A DNA stretch of 64,000 nucleotides from Eubacteriales bacterium (lineage in GTDB: Bacteria; Bacillota; Clostridia; Oscillospirales; Oscillospiraceae). Shown here piece after piece: positions 24,270 to 34,196 of the stretch; the first letter of the stretch is position 1, and each line of letters opens with the position of its first letter. The notes beneath the pieces are model-generated. The model was not told the origin of the DNA. It saw nothing but the letters and a program-made list of their open reading frames with translations, and made no database searches. The translations under genes and the position numbers were made by a program. Location: positions 124,001-188,000 of the forward strand of contig JAUNNH010000001.1 of NCBI GenBank assembly GCA_030531505.1, written 5' to 3'.

Positions 24270-24707
24270 ATGGAATTCAAGCGTTTTCTGATCCATAAGC
24301 TGAGTCTGTTTTTCATGCTGTCGACGCTGATCACGCTTGCGGTCTCCCTGCTCGGCACCGCCTTCGACAGCGGGGCCCGTTTCGGCTACGACACGCTGCT
24401 GACGCCGATCAAATACGCGGCGCTCTGCCTGCTGCCGACCTTTGTGACCTGGTCGCGGCATGAGCTCTCGCTGAAGGCGCTTCTCCTGCGCAAGGCGCTG
24501 ATGCTCGCCCTCATCGAGGCGGAGATCCTCCTGATCGCCTTCACGAGCCCTGCCATTGACACCGAAAATCCGCTGGTCGTCCTCAGCCTCGCGGGGAGCG
24601 TGCTCGTTATCTTCGTGCTGGCCAATTTCCTGACATGGATGCGGGAGACCGCAGAGGCGAAGAAAATGAATCTCGACTTGGCACGCTTCCAGAAGCTCCA
24701 TGAGTGA
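24270..24707 (+). CDS. DUF3021 membrane protein, partner of the LytTR regulator
   Basis: 145 residues with four predicted membrane helices (about 11-31, 46-66, 72-95, 104-125) and a charged C-terminal tail (EAKKMNLDLARFQKLHE). It follows the LytTR gene by four bases and is the usual second gene of this module. The next gene begins about 25 bases after its stop. Confidence 0.9.
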   Translation: MEFKRFLIHKLSLFFMLSTLITLAVSLLGTAFDSGARFGYDTLLTPIKYAALCLLPTFVTWSRHELSLKALLLRKALMLALIEAEILLIAFTSPAIDTENPLVVLSLAGSVLVIFVLANFLTWMRETAEAKKMNLDLARFQKLHE

Positions 24708-24732
24708 TCACGGAGAGAAGGAGAGGATGACA

Positions 24733-25212
24733 ATGTACAGCTTTATCCATTATCCGTCCCCGCAGGGAACGCTGACGGTCGCAGAGGAAAACGGCGCTCT
24801 GACGGCGCTGGTGATCGAGGGGCAGAAGTATGCCGACCGGCATCTGGCCGGAGAGGGGCGGGAAGAGGAAACGCCCGTCCTCCGCGCGGCCGCGCGCTGG
24901 CTGGACGATTACTTCGCCGGAGAGAACCCGGACCCGACTGCCCTTCCGCTCTCACCCAAGGGTACGGCATTTCAACTGCGTGTTTGGCGGGAGCTGCGGC
25001 GCATCCCCTATGGAGAGACCGAGAGCTACGGCGCGCTGGCCGCACGTCTCGGCAGCTCCGCGCGGGCGGTCGGCAGCGCCGTCGGACGCAACCCGCTTTC
25101 CATCCTGATCCCCTGCCACCGCGTCCTCGCGGCGGACGGCAGCCTGACCGGTTATGCGGGCGGGCTGGAGAACAAAGCGAAGCTGCTGCGGCTGGAAGGG
25201 AGCCTCGGCTGA
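24733..25212 (+). CDS. ogt: Methylated-DNA--protein-cysteine S-methyltransferase
   Basis: 159-residue suicide repair enzyme that takes alkyl groups from O6-alkylguanine. The active site PCHRV holds Cys128, and the DNA-binding helix has the SYGALAARLGSSARAVGSA pattern with its Arg finger. The N-terminal Ogt/Ada-like domain (1-75) is present. Start at 24733 follows AGGAG by nine bases; ATG 24727 is possible. Confidence 0.94.
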   Translation: MYSFIHYPSPQGTLTVAEENGALTALVIEGQKYADRHLAGEGREEETPVLRAAARWLDDYFAGENPDPTALPLSPKGTAFQLRVWRELRRIPYGETESYGALAARLGSSARAVGSAVGRNPLSILIPCHRVLAADGSLTGYAGGLENKAKLLRLEGSLG

Positions 25213-25230
25213 AGCGAGTTTCTCAGCATT

Positions 25231-25425
25231 GAAAAGGCGCCGAAGCCTATCGCTTCGGCTTGAGCGGCAAAAGGGGAACCCCCGAAAGAGTGCCCCTTTT
25301 GCTTGAATCAAATGCGAGAGGGAATACCCAATCCCCTCTCGCGCTCTCCCCATGCTCGTTCCAACCGCCTGTGAGTAGTTTGCCTACAGTCTGAGGCGCC
25401 GAAGCATATTGCTTCGGCGCCTTTT
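25231..25425. repeat. Hairpin-rich intergenic element bounded by two near-identical hairpins
   Basis: Four hairpins in the gap between two convergent genes: GCCGAAGC/GCTTCGGC (25239-25259), GCAAAAGGGG/CCCCTTTTGC (25267-25302), GCGAGAGGG/CCCTCTCGC (25314-25342) and a 13-bp stem (25394-25422) followed by TTTT. The first and last share the sequence GGCGCCGAAGC-x-TAT-x-GCTTCGGC as direct repeats about 158 bp apart. The last works as terminator for the regulator gene and ogt. Confidence 0.7.
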
Positions 25426-25435
25426 GGTCACCATA

Positions 25436-26269
25436 TTATTTTGCGACGGAGGAGTGGATCCAGAGAAATTTCGCCTTCCGCCTGGAGGGGTTCCACCAGC
25501 TGTGCAGATCGGAGCCGCGGTAGTAGAAGGAATCGCCCGCGTGCAGCACATAGGGAGGACCGTCGTTGATCCTCAGCTCCAGCGTGCCGGAGAACATATA
25601 GATGAACTCCTCGCCGTTGTGGGTGTGGGGCGATTTATTGCCCGAGCCAGGCTGTACCTCGCAGAGCACGGGATACATGATGTGATCGCGCATGGCCACC
25701 AGTGAATGCATATCGATCCCGGGGTCGCCGTTGAGATCGAGCGGATCACCGCTGCCTTTCTCCACCAGATGCTTTTCGTCCCGTACGGGCTCGAGGAAGT
25801 ACAGCGGGCTCTCGCCGTAGAAGTGCGCCAGGTCGCGCAGCAGCTCGAGTGAGACATTGCCCCCGTTTTCCAGCTTGCTCAGATGAGCCACCGAGATGCC
25901 GACACCGTGGCTCACATCCTCAAGCGTGTAGCCCTTCTGCTTGCGCAGCTCGCGCCATTTCTCGCTTGTCAGCCTCTTGGAGTATTGCTTCTCCGCCTGC
26001 TGGCGGATGCTCTCCTCAAAATCACTGGAGCCTTCGCCGCCGCCCAGCAGGAGCTTGATGGCCTGCGCGCCCATGTGCTTGTCGATAGAGTACTCCTTGA
26101 CGCGCCGCAGCGTCGCCAGGTCATCAACGGTGAAGATTCGGTAGTTGCTGTCCGAGCGCTTGACGCTGATCAGCCCGGCCTTTTCCCAGTTGCGGATGGT
26201 GCCGGGCACCACGCCCAGCATTTTGGCCACCTGACTGATGGAAAATGTAATACTGTCGTTATGATCCAT
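25436..26269 (-). CDS. MerR-XRE-cupin three-domain transcriptional regulator
   Basis: 277 residues. A MerR-type winged HTH (about 9-76: ISQVAKMLGVVPGTIRNWEKAG) comes first, then a Cro/CI-type HTH (about 104-160: WRELRKQKGYTLEDVSHGVG) and a C-terminal cupin_2 domain (about 198-272: PHTHNGEEFIYMFSGTLEL). Start set at ATG 26269, because the -10 box covers the upstream TTG. Cupins in XRE-cupin regulators bind small metabolites. With two different DNA-binding domains it is unusual. It lies directly downstream of the acyl-CoA synthetase/aminotransferase operon on the same strand but with its own promoter, and probably controls that catabolic region. Confidence 0.92.
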   Translation of the reverse strand: MDHNDSITFSISQVAKMLGVVPGTIRNWEKAGLISVKRSDSNYRIFTVDDLATLRRVKEYSIDKHMGAQAIKLLLGGGEGSSDFEESIRQQAEKQYSKRLTSEKWRELRKQKGYTLEDVSHGVGISVAHLSKLENGGNVSLELLRDLAHFYGESPLYFLEPVRDEKHLVEKGSGDPLDLNGDPGIDMHSLVAMRDHIMYPVLCEVQPGSGNKSPHTHNGEEFIYMFSGTLELRINDGPPYVLHAGDSFYYRGSDLHSWWNPSRRKAKFLWIHSSVAK

Positions 26270-26301
26270 AAAAACCAGAATCCTTCGCACTTTATAAAAC
26301 A

Positions 26302-26361
26302 ATTCTACGGGATATGGAATGAATTGTCAAGAAAAACCCCCGTGCCGGAGCACGGGGGTTT
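26302..26361 (-). promoter_or_regulatory. Back-to-back terminator and promoter
   Basis: Terminator stem AAACCCCCGTGC/GCACGGGGGTTT (26334-26361), read on the minus strand into TTTTTC, ends the acyl-CoA synthetase gene. The next bases on that strand are TTGACA (26325-26330), a 17-bp spacer and TAGAAT (26302-26307), the promoter of the cupin regulator gene. Confidence 0.85.
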
Positions 26362-26369
26362 GCCATTTG

Positions 26370-29213
26370 TCAATCGCGGCGGATGCGTCCGTCAACGGCG
26401 AAGAAGCCCTGCCGTTCGGGATCATAGATCAGGGGGTTGATATCCATCTCCTGGATCTCCGGGTGATCGAGCAGGAGCTGGTTGACGCAGTAGAGGATGC
26501 GCAGGAATTTGGCCTTGTCCACCGGGGCGCTTCCGCGGTAGCCGTCCAGCAGCCGGGCGCAGCGCAGGGAGGAGAGCATCTCCTCGGCGTCGGTCGGGCT
26601 CAGCGGGACATGGCCGATCGCCACGTCCTTCAAAACCTCCACCAGCGTGCCGCCCATGCCGGTCAGGATGCTGTGGCCGAGTGCGGGATCCACCGAGGCG
26701 CCGATGATCATTTCGAGCGAACCGGAGACCTGCTGCTGCACCTGAATACCGCGCAGGCCGGGGAACTTCTCCGTCCACTCCGCGAGCAGCGCGCCGAGTT
26801 CCTCCGCGCTTCCAACGCCGAGCCGCACGCCGCCCACGTCGGATTTGTGGACGATGTCGGGGTGGTCGATCTTGGCGACGACAGGATAGGGCAGCGCCAG
26901 CGCGGCCGGATCCCCGCCGCAGGGGAGATAGGCGCTGGCAGCCACCGGGACGCCATAGAGCGCGAGGAGACGGAAGCAGTCGTCCGGGGCGAGATAGGCG
27001 CCGCGCGGCGTATGCGCGAGGATGGCGTTGGCCTCGAGACGGGCGTCCAAGCTGAGCTGGTTTTCAAAGGCGAAGGGCTCACGCTTCGGCTTCTCCACCA
27101 TATAGGCCATCGTGCGGACCATCTGATCGGGGAAGGAGAAGGTGGGGATGCCGCCCTTCTTCATCACGGCGCGCCCCTTGGCGCCGAGGTTCGGGCCGAA
27201 GAAGCAGGAGAAGATCGGGGTGTCGGTGGAGTTGAGGATATCGACCATGGCCTGCGCCACCTCGCCGGTATCGATCAGCGCGGGCGGGACGCAGTCGACG
27301 ATGATCGCGTCGTAGCGGCCGCTGTCGATCATGGCGTGGGCCGCGGCGGCATAGTGGGCCGGGGGCGCGGGAGCGACCAGGTCCAGCGGATTGTGGGTGG
27401 AGGCCTCCGGCAGAAGCTGCGGCGCCAGAGCCGCCTGCTCTTCGGTGCTGAGCTCCGGCAGTTCGAAACCGTACTTGACCAGCACGTCGGTCGTGAGCGT
27501 GCCGAGACCGCCGGCGTTGGAGATGATACCCACGCGCTTGCCCTTGATGCGCGGCATCTTGCCCATGGCGGAGGCCAGCAGGAAGGCGTCCTCCAGGTTC
27601 TCGGCGCGGATCACGCCGCACTTGCGCAGCAGCGCGTCGGCGACGTTGTCGTTGCAGGCCATGCTGCCGGTGTGGGAGCTCGCGGCCTTCGCGCCGGCGG
27701 CGGTACGGCCGGACTTGACCATAATGACGGGCTTGGTCATCCGGGCCATGACGCGCTCGAAGCGATAGGGCTCGGGGAGCGTCTCCATATACATGCAGAT
27801 GAGCTCGGTGTTTTCGTCCTCCTCCAGCATGGGAAGCAGGTCGCAGGGGTTGATGTTGGCCATATTGCCGAGGGAGACCACGACACTGAAGCCCACGTCC
27901 AACTCATCGGCAAAGTCGATCAGGCTCGCACCGAGAGCGCCGGACTGGGTCAGGAAGGCGACGTGGCCCTTGCGGGGGGACTTGTCGAGGATCGTGGCGC
28001 TCAGACGCACGCGGTCGTTGGTGTTCGCGAGGCCCATGCAGTTGGGACCGGTGACACACATGTTGTATTTGTCCACGATCTCGAGGAGCTTCCGCTCGCG
28101 CTCCACGCCCTCGCCACCGACCTCGCGGAATCCGGCGGTGATGCAGATCATGGCCTTGACGCCCTTTTTCCCGCAGTCCTCCGCGACGCTCAGAACGCCG
28201 GCGGAAGGGACGGCGAGCACGGCGGTGTCCACCGTGTCGGGGATGTCCAGCACCGAGCTGTAGCCGGGCACGCCGTGGACAGGCTCACCCTTGCGGTTGA
28301 CCGCGTAGAGCCGGCCGGTGTAGCCGAGCTCCAGCATGTTGTGGACGATGGCGTTTCCCATACCCGGACGAGAGGAGGCGCCGATGACCGCTACGGAGTC
28401 CGGGTAGAACAGCTTCGTGCGGTCCCGCTCAAAAAAAGGTTTGTTCTCTTCCCAGCTCTCAAAGCAGAGCCCGGTGGGCGCAGGCGCGCCCTTGTAGAAG
28501 AGGCGGCCTTCCTCGTCGGTGGTGAAGTTGCCGAGCGCGAGCTCCAGCACGGTGCGTGCGCCGACCAGACGGGCCTGATCGTTGACGAGCTTCAGGTAGT
28601 GGCGGAAACGCTCCTCCTCATCGGTGAAGAGACTGTAATCCACCGGCACCTTGGGGGAACGGACCAGCAGAGGACCTGCGTCCAGCTCCTTGGTGGCGAT
28701 ATGGGAGCTCGCGCGCAGATAGTCCATATTATAGGAGAAGGCGGACTTGATGCCGTTGGCCCCGGCGAGAAGACGGTGCCCGTCCTCACCGGTGACGGCG
28801 AGATCGGCGGGATGCACGTTCACGACCGTGTAGCGGTCGAGCACGGCGTCGGTGGTGGCCCAGACATAACCGGCCAGCAGGATCATGTCGGCCTGGAAGG
28901 GCTCGACCTTCTCCAGCACTTCGCGGTCGAACTCCGCCCGGACTTCACGGTCCTTGAGAGGCTTGTTGCGATCGGCGTAATACTGGCGGATGTCGACCGC
29001 CACATAGGGCACGCCATAGGCCTGCGCGGTTGCGACGGCCTTGGAATCCGGCTTATCGGCGAAAATGCCGACGATTTCGAAGGGGCAGCCCTCCGGCATC
29101 TTCTCCATTTCTTTCTGGAGCTCGTAGGCCTTCCACAGCGTATTGCCGGAGCCGGAGCAGTAGCCCAGGACACGCAGCTTGCCGCGGGCGGGGTCGATGA
29201 TGGGTTTCAGCAT
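26370..29213 (-). CDS. Formyltransferase-ADP-forming acyl-CoA synthetase fusion
   Basis: 947 residues in two parts. Residues about 13-245 form a PurN/Fmt-type formyltransferase domain with GSGNT (21-25), LLAGY (112-116) and the catalytic set Asn132-x-His134 (NVHP) and Asp178 (KELDAGP), all matching glycinamide-ribonucleotide formyltransferase. Residues about 265-947 form a complete NDP-forming acyl-CoA synthetase: CoA-binding Rossmann domain (VAVIGASSRPGMGN), flavodoxin-like domains with phospho-His514 (SSHTGS), and an ATP-grasp domain (about 720-940, HKSDVGGVRLG). The ligase half would make ATP from acyl-CoA, ADP and phosphate, or the reverse. What the formyltransferase half does is unknown. 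A GAGGAA site precedes the ATG; the gene lies 26 bases after the aminotransferase in one operon. Confidence 0.93.
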   Translation of the reverse strand: MLKPIIDPARGKLRVLGYCSGSGNTLWKAYELQKEMEKMPEGCPFEIVGIFADKPDSKAVATAQAYGVPYVAVDIRQYYADRNKPLKDREVRAEFDREVLEKVEPFQADMILLAGYVWATTDAVLDRYTVVNVHPADLAVTGEDGHRLLAGANGIKSAFSYNMDYLRASSHIATKELDAGPLLVRSPKVPVDYSLFTDEEERFRHYLKLVNDQARLVGARTVLELALGNFTTDEEGRLFYKGAPAPTGLCFESWEENKPFFERDRTKLFYPDSVAVIGASSRPGMGNAIVHNMLELGYTGRLYAVNRKGEPVHGVPGYSSVLDIPDTVDTAVLAVPSAGVLSVAEDCGKKGVKAMICITAGFREVGGEGVERERKLLEIVDKYNMCVTGPNCMGLANTNDRVRLSATILDKSPRKGHVAFLTQSGALGASLIDFADELDVGFSVVVSLGNMANINPCDLLPMLEEDENTELICMYMETLPEPYRFERVMARMTKPVIMVKSGRTAAGAKAASSHTGSMACNDNVADALLRKCGVIRAENLEDAFLLASAMGKMPRIKGKRVGIISNAGGLGTLTTDVLVKYGFELPELSTEEQAALAPQLLPEASTHNPLDLVAPAPPAHYAAAAHAMIDSGRYDAIIVDCVPPALIDTGEVAQAMVDILNSTDTPIFSCFFGPNLGAKGRAVMKKGGIPTFSFPDQMVRTMAYMVEKPKREPFAFENQLSLDARLEANAILAHTPRGAYLAPDDCFRLLALYGVPVAASAYLPCGGDPAALALPYPVVAKIDHPDIVHKSDVGGVRLGVGSAEELGALLAEWTEKFPGLRGIQVQQQVSGSLEMIIGASVDPALGHSILTGMGGTLVEVLKDVAIGHVPLSPTDAEEMLSSLRCARLLDGYRGSAPVDKAKFLRILYCVNQLLLDHPEIQEMDINPLIYDPERQGFFAVDGRIRRD

Positions 29214-29239
29214 GTTAGATTCCTCACTTTATAGAAAAC

Positions 29240-30433
29240 TTATTTCAGATACTCGTTGATCGCCTCGGCCAGGATCTGGATGCCGCGCTCGATGTTCTCC
29301 TTGGAGGGCGTGGAATAGTTCAGACGGAAGGCGGGGCAGGGGGCGCTGTCGTTGACCATGAAGGAGCAGCCGGGCACGAAGGCGACGCCCTTCCTGGCGG
29401 CCATGTTGGCGAAGTCCAGGCTGTCGTAGCCCTCGGGCAGCGAGCACCAGAGGAACAGACCGCCGTCGGGGTGGGTCCAGGTCACGCGCTTGTCGACATA
29501 CTTGTCGAGGCAGCTGAGCATGAAATCGCACTTGTCGCGGTAGATGCCGCGGATCTTCTCGATGTGCGCGGGCACGTCATAGTGGCGGAAAAACTCGTCG
29601 CAGACCATCTGGAAGAAAATGTTGGTATGACAGTCGCCGCCCTGCTTGGCGATGATGAGCTTCTGGATGATGGGCTTCGGGGCGCAGATGAAGCCGATGC
29701 GCATGCCGGCGGAGAGCACCTTGGAGTAGGAGCCGTTGTAGACAACGAGCCCCTCGGTGTCCATGGACTTGATGGTGGGCACGTCCTCGCCGCGGAAGCG
29801 CAGCTCACCGTAGGGGTTGTCCTCCAGGATGATGATGCCGTGCTTTTTGCAGAGCTCATACACGTCCTTGCGGCGCTGCAGGCTCATGGTGGAGCCGCGG
29901 GGATTCTGGAAGGTGGGGATCAGATACAGGAGCTTGACGTTCTTCTGCGTCCGGACGGCCTCCTCCAGCAGGTCCATGCGGATGCCCTCGTCGTCCATTT
30001 CGATGCCGACGACGTTGGCGCCGTTTGACTTCATGGCGATGATGCCGCTGACGAAGGAGGGGCTTTCGACGATCACGGTGTCGCCGCGGTTGATGAGCAC
30101 CTCGGGCGTCATGTAAAGGCCCTGCTGGCCGCCGGTAGTGATGATGACGTCGTTTTGCTCGGTGTCGATGCCGAAGACGTCGTGAAGACGCTGCGCCGTG
30201 ATCTCGCGCAGGGGACCGTAGCCTTCGGTCACGCTGTACTGCAGGGACTGCAGCGCACGCTCGCGGAAGATCTTCTCGGAGATCTCGTGGATCGCCTCCA
30301 CGGGGATCGCTTCATTGGACGGGCTGCCGGTGGAGAGGGAGATGATGCTCGGGTTCGCGGCCACCATTTTCAGGATCTCGCGGATCGCGGAGGGCTTGAC
30401 GCTGGAGATGTTGTCGGAGAAGGTGTAGTTCAT
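29240..30433 (-). CDS. PLP-dependent class I/II aminotransferase (2-aminoadipate/aromatic type)
   Basis: 397 residues with fold-type I PLP motifs: NPYGELRF substrate/cofactor segment, YNGSYSKVLSAGMRIGF with the Schiff-base Lys, and the terminal arginine region PAFRLNYS. The start ATG 30433 has AAAGGAG 8 bases upstream. The N-terminal style (FSDNISSVKPSAIREILKM) is that of the LysN/ARO8-like aminotransferases that take 2-aminoadipate, leucine, aromatic or other bulky amino acids. It is the first gene of the operon with the fused acyl-CoA synthetase, suggesting conversion of an amino acid to a 2-oxo acid. Confidence 0.93.
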   Translation of the reverse strand: MNYTFSDNISSVKPSAIREILKMVAANPSIISLSTGSPSNEAIPVEAIHEISEKIFRERALQSLQYSVTEGYGPLREITAQRLHDVFGIDTEQNDVIITTGGQQGLYMTPEVLINRGDTVIVESPSFVSGIIAMKSNGANVVGIEMDDEGIRMDLLEEAVRTQKNVKLLYLIPTFQNPRGSTMSLQRRKDVYELCKKHGIIILEDNPYGELRFRGEDVPTIKSMDTEGLVVYNGSYSKVLSAGMRIGFICAPKPIIQKLIIAKQGGDCHTNIFFQMVCDEFFRHYDVPAHIEKIRGIYRDKCDFMLSCLDKYVDKRVTWTHPDGGLFLWCSLPEGYDSLDFANMAARKGVAFVPGCSFMVNDSAPCPAFRLNYSTPSKENIERGIQILAEAINEYLK

Positions 30434-30494
30434 GACAAGAACTCCTTTCATGCTTTTTTTCCGTTGAAACATCCGTGTTTCTCTCGCTGTTAAC

Positions 30495-30523
30495 AGTATA
30501 TCAAGGGGCGGAAAACTTGTCAA
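30495..30523 (-). promoter_or_regulatory. Promoter of the aminotransferase-synthetase operon
   Basis: Minus strand TTGACA (30518-30523), 17-bp spacer, TATACT (30495-30500). Divergent from the promoter at 30728; the 355-base gap between the two start codons holds no other gene that I can support. Confidence 0.8.
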
Positions 30524-30727
30524 TCCGCTTGGTAAGCTTAGGAAAAGAGGCGTACAGGACAGGAAAACGCCTGTTTCCGGCATTGTGTCAAAAAAGAGGA
30601 GACGTTTTTTGTCGCTTTAGCCGGCACTTGCCGGGCAACGGGGAATTATCCTGTGCCAACTGCACAAAAGACAGCCTGTATTTTTATCGAAAACAGGGAA
30701 TCGATTCTTTTAACATTAACTCAAATG

Positions 30728-30756
30728 TTGACAAGGTTTGCGGCGTATAGTATTGT
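30728..30756 (+). promoter_or_regulatory. Promoter of the second acyl-CoA synthetase operon
   Basis: TTGACA (30728-30733), 17-bp spacer, TATTGT (30751-30756), about 33 bases before the ATG at 30789. Confidence 0.75.
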
Positions 30757-30788
30757 TTGAGATGAACAGTAGAAGGGGGAGGATCGCT

Positions 30789-32870
30789 ATGCTTTCCGAC
30801 GGCTTCTTTTTTCCGGGATCCGTTGCGATCATCGGTGCCTCCGAAACGCCCGGCCGCATCGGCAGCGGCCTCTATAAGAGCATGCGCCCCTGCGTGGAGA
30901 CCCTCTGGTGTGTGAACCCCAACCGGGAGACGCTGTTCGGGGAGCCCTGCTACCGCTCCGTGGAGGAGCTGCCGGGTCGGCCGAGCCACGCCTGGATCGC
31001 CGTGCGGCGGGACCTGGTGCTGCCGTATCTGCGCGCCTGCGCGGCGGCGGATATCCGCAATGTCGTGGTCATCAGCGCGGGCTTCAAAGAGACAGACGCC
31101 GCCGGGGCCGCGCTGGAGCGGGAGATCTCTGTCCTCGCACAGCGGGAAAAGATGAACATTCTGGGGCCGAACACCCTGGGTTTTATCCATACCGGCATCG
31201 GCTTCAACGGGAGCTTTCTGCCGGCGGAATTTGAACGAGGCGGCATTTCCGTCATCAGCCAGTCCGGCGGCGTGGGCATGGCCCTGCTGGCCTCGCTGGC
31301 GGACCAGCGCTGCGGCGTCGCCAAATGGGTCGGCGTCGGGAACGAGGCCGGGATCACGGCCCTGGAGGTGCTGGAGTATCTTGCGGAAGATGAGGAGACG
31401 CGCGCGATCGCCGTATGCTTCGAGGGCCTGCGCGAGCTGCCGCGTTTTCTGCGCCGGGCGGCCGAGGTGAATCGGGTGAAGCCGGTCGTGCTCCTGCGTG
31501 ACGGGAAGAGCCGCGTGGGACTGCAGGCCGCCGCCTCCCATACCGGCGCGATGGTCTATGCAGGGAACGTGCTGCCCTCGTTGTTCAATCAGTTCGGGCT
31601 GCTGGAGGCCGCCTCCTGCCGGGACTGCGCTGTGATGCTCAAGGCCTTGAGCCTTGCGCCCCGCGCCGCGGGGGAGCGCGCTGTGCTGCTGACAAACACG
31701 GCCGGGCCCTCTGTGCTCGCGGCCGACCGGCTCGAGGAGCTGGGGGTAAGCCTGCCGCCCGTGCCGGAGACGTTGCGGCGGGAGATCGACGAGGAAGCGG
31801 GGATCCCAATGGGCCTCAAAAACCCGGCGGATATCTCCTCCAACGGGCTCGACCCGCGCAATTACGGCATTGCGGCGCGGCGCCTGCTGGCCAGCGAAAG
31901 CTACGATCTGCTGCTGGGCTTCTTCTCACTGAATGACCATTTGCGGCTGCCGGAAGAGCAGTTGATCGACGCGGCGCGCCTGACCGGGAAACCGGCCGTC
32001 GCCTGCTTTCTGTCCACACAGCGGCGTTTCGCCGCCTATCCGCTCACGCCGGAGCACGCGGGGATCCCCTGCTTCTGCGATCCGCAGGACGCCGCCGTCG
32101 CGGCGGCGGCCATCCTCCGCTACGGGGAGGCGCTGCGCCGGAAGGAGCAGGCGCCCCCGGCGCTGAAGGAGACGCAGGAGCAGGCCTGTGCGGCCTGGCT
32201 CGCGACCTTCGATGCGAAGGGTGGGGAACGGCTGCTCTCCGAACGGGAAAGCCGCGAGCTGCTGAGGCTCGCCGGCGCGGAGCTTACGGTGCCGCTGCGT
32301 GCCCTATCCGCGGAGGAGGCGGCCGAGGCGGCGGAATACTGTGGCTTCCCGGCCGCGCTGAAGCTCGAATCCCGGCACATCACACACAAGAGCGCCGTCG
32401 GCGGCGTGCGATTGCACCTGGCCTCGCGCGAGGCTGTGCTGGCCGCGGCGGAGGAGATGCTGCCTCGCCTGCGCGCGCTGGATCCGGATGCGGCGCTGAG
32501 TGTGCAGCCGATGGCGGGAGACGGCTTTGAGATGATCCTCGGCGCGGTGCGCTCGCCCCTGGGCGTGCTGTTGATGGCCGGCATGGGCGGGAGCTTCGCC
32601 GAGTCTATCGGGGACGACGCCTTCTGCGCGCTCCCTGCCGGGCGGGAGGACATGCGCCGGATGCTGCGTGCCCTGCGCTGTGCGGGCGTTCTCTATACGC
32701 CGGACGGGACACCGCTTCTGGATGAGGCGGGGCTGCTGGATCTGCTGGAGATCCTTGCCGGGCTGATGGCGCACTTCCCGCAGATCGCGGAGCTGGAGAT
32801 CAATCCCTGTCGTGTGGCAAAAGACCGTGTGAGCGTGCTGGACGCCCGGACGGTCCTGAGATACGAATAA
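30789..32870 (+). CDS. ADP-forming acyl-CoA synthetase (acetate-CoA ligase family)
   Basis: 693 residues. CoA-binding Rossmann domain (about 8-130, VAIIGASETPGRIGSGL), two flavodoxin-like subdomains with SQSGGVG (158-164) and phospho-His251 (AASHTGAMV), then the ATP-grasp half (about 490-690) with HKSAVGGVRLHL. The start at 30789 was chosen for the GGGGAGGA site six bases upstream. It converts an acyl-CoA plus ADP and Pi to the free acid, CoA and ATP in fermentation, or activates the acid. It shares only the ligase part with the minus-strand fusion, lacking a formyltransferase domain. Probably cotranscribed with the DRE-TIM gene 26 bases downstream. Confidence 0.94.
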   Translation: MLSDGFFFPGSVAIIGASETPGRIGSGLYKSMRPCVETLWCVNPNRETLFGEPCYRSVEELPGRPSHAWIAVRRDLVLPYLRACAAADIRNVVVISAGFKETDAAGAALEREISVLAQREKMNILGPNTLGFIHTGIGFNGSFLPAEFERGGISVISQSGGVGMALLASLADQRCGVAKWVGVGNEAGITALEVLEYLAEDEETRAIAVCFEGLRELPRFLRRAAEVNRVKPVVLLRDGKSRVGLQAAASHTGAMVYAGNVLPSLFNQFGLLEAASCRDCAVMLKALSLAPRAAGERAVLLTNTAGPSVLAADRLEELGVSLPPVPETLRREIDEEAGIPMGLKNPADISSNGLDPRNYGIAARRLLASESYDLLLGFFSLNDHLRLPEEQLIDAARLTGKPAVACFLSTQRRFAAYPLTPEHAGIPCFCDPQDAAVAAAAILRYGEALRRKEQAPPALKETQEQACAAWLATFDAKGGERLLSERESRELLRLAGAELTVPLRALSAEEAAEAAEYCGFPAALKLESRHITHKSAVGGVRLHLASREAVLAAAEEMLPRLRALDPDAALSVQPMAGDGFEMILGAVRSPLGVLLMAGMGGSFAESIGDDAFCALPAGREDMRRMLRALRCAGVLYTPDGTPLLDEAGLLDLLEILAGLMAHFPQIAELEINPCRVAKDRVSVLDARTVLRYE

Positions 32871-32895
32871 TCTTTTTTTAGGAGGTACTGAAGCT

Positions 32896-34119
<1,224 letters not shown>

Positions 34120-34196
34120 GGCATGGTTCATTGACGGCCCGCAACGGCCGTTCATGATAAAACGGAAAAAAGGGAAAAAAGTTAGGAGGTACATTT

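Noticed and set aside
22430-24358. 642-codon open frame antisense to the alpha/beta-hydrolase and LytTR genes
   Set aside because: Shadow frame crossing two real genes.
25231-25425. CRISPR array
   Set aside because: Repeats are hairpins of different sequence, only two are alike, and there are no regular spacers or cas genes.
26319-29234. 971-codon open frame antisense to the fused acyl-CoA synthetase gene
   Set aside because: Its composition (His/Gly/Ala/Val/Asp repeats) is what high-G+C sequence gives in the frame opposite a real gene; no domain is visible, and the other strand has a full enzyme with catalytic motifs.
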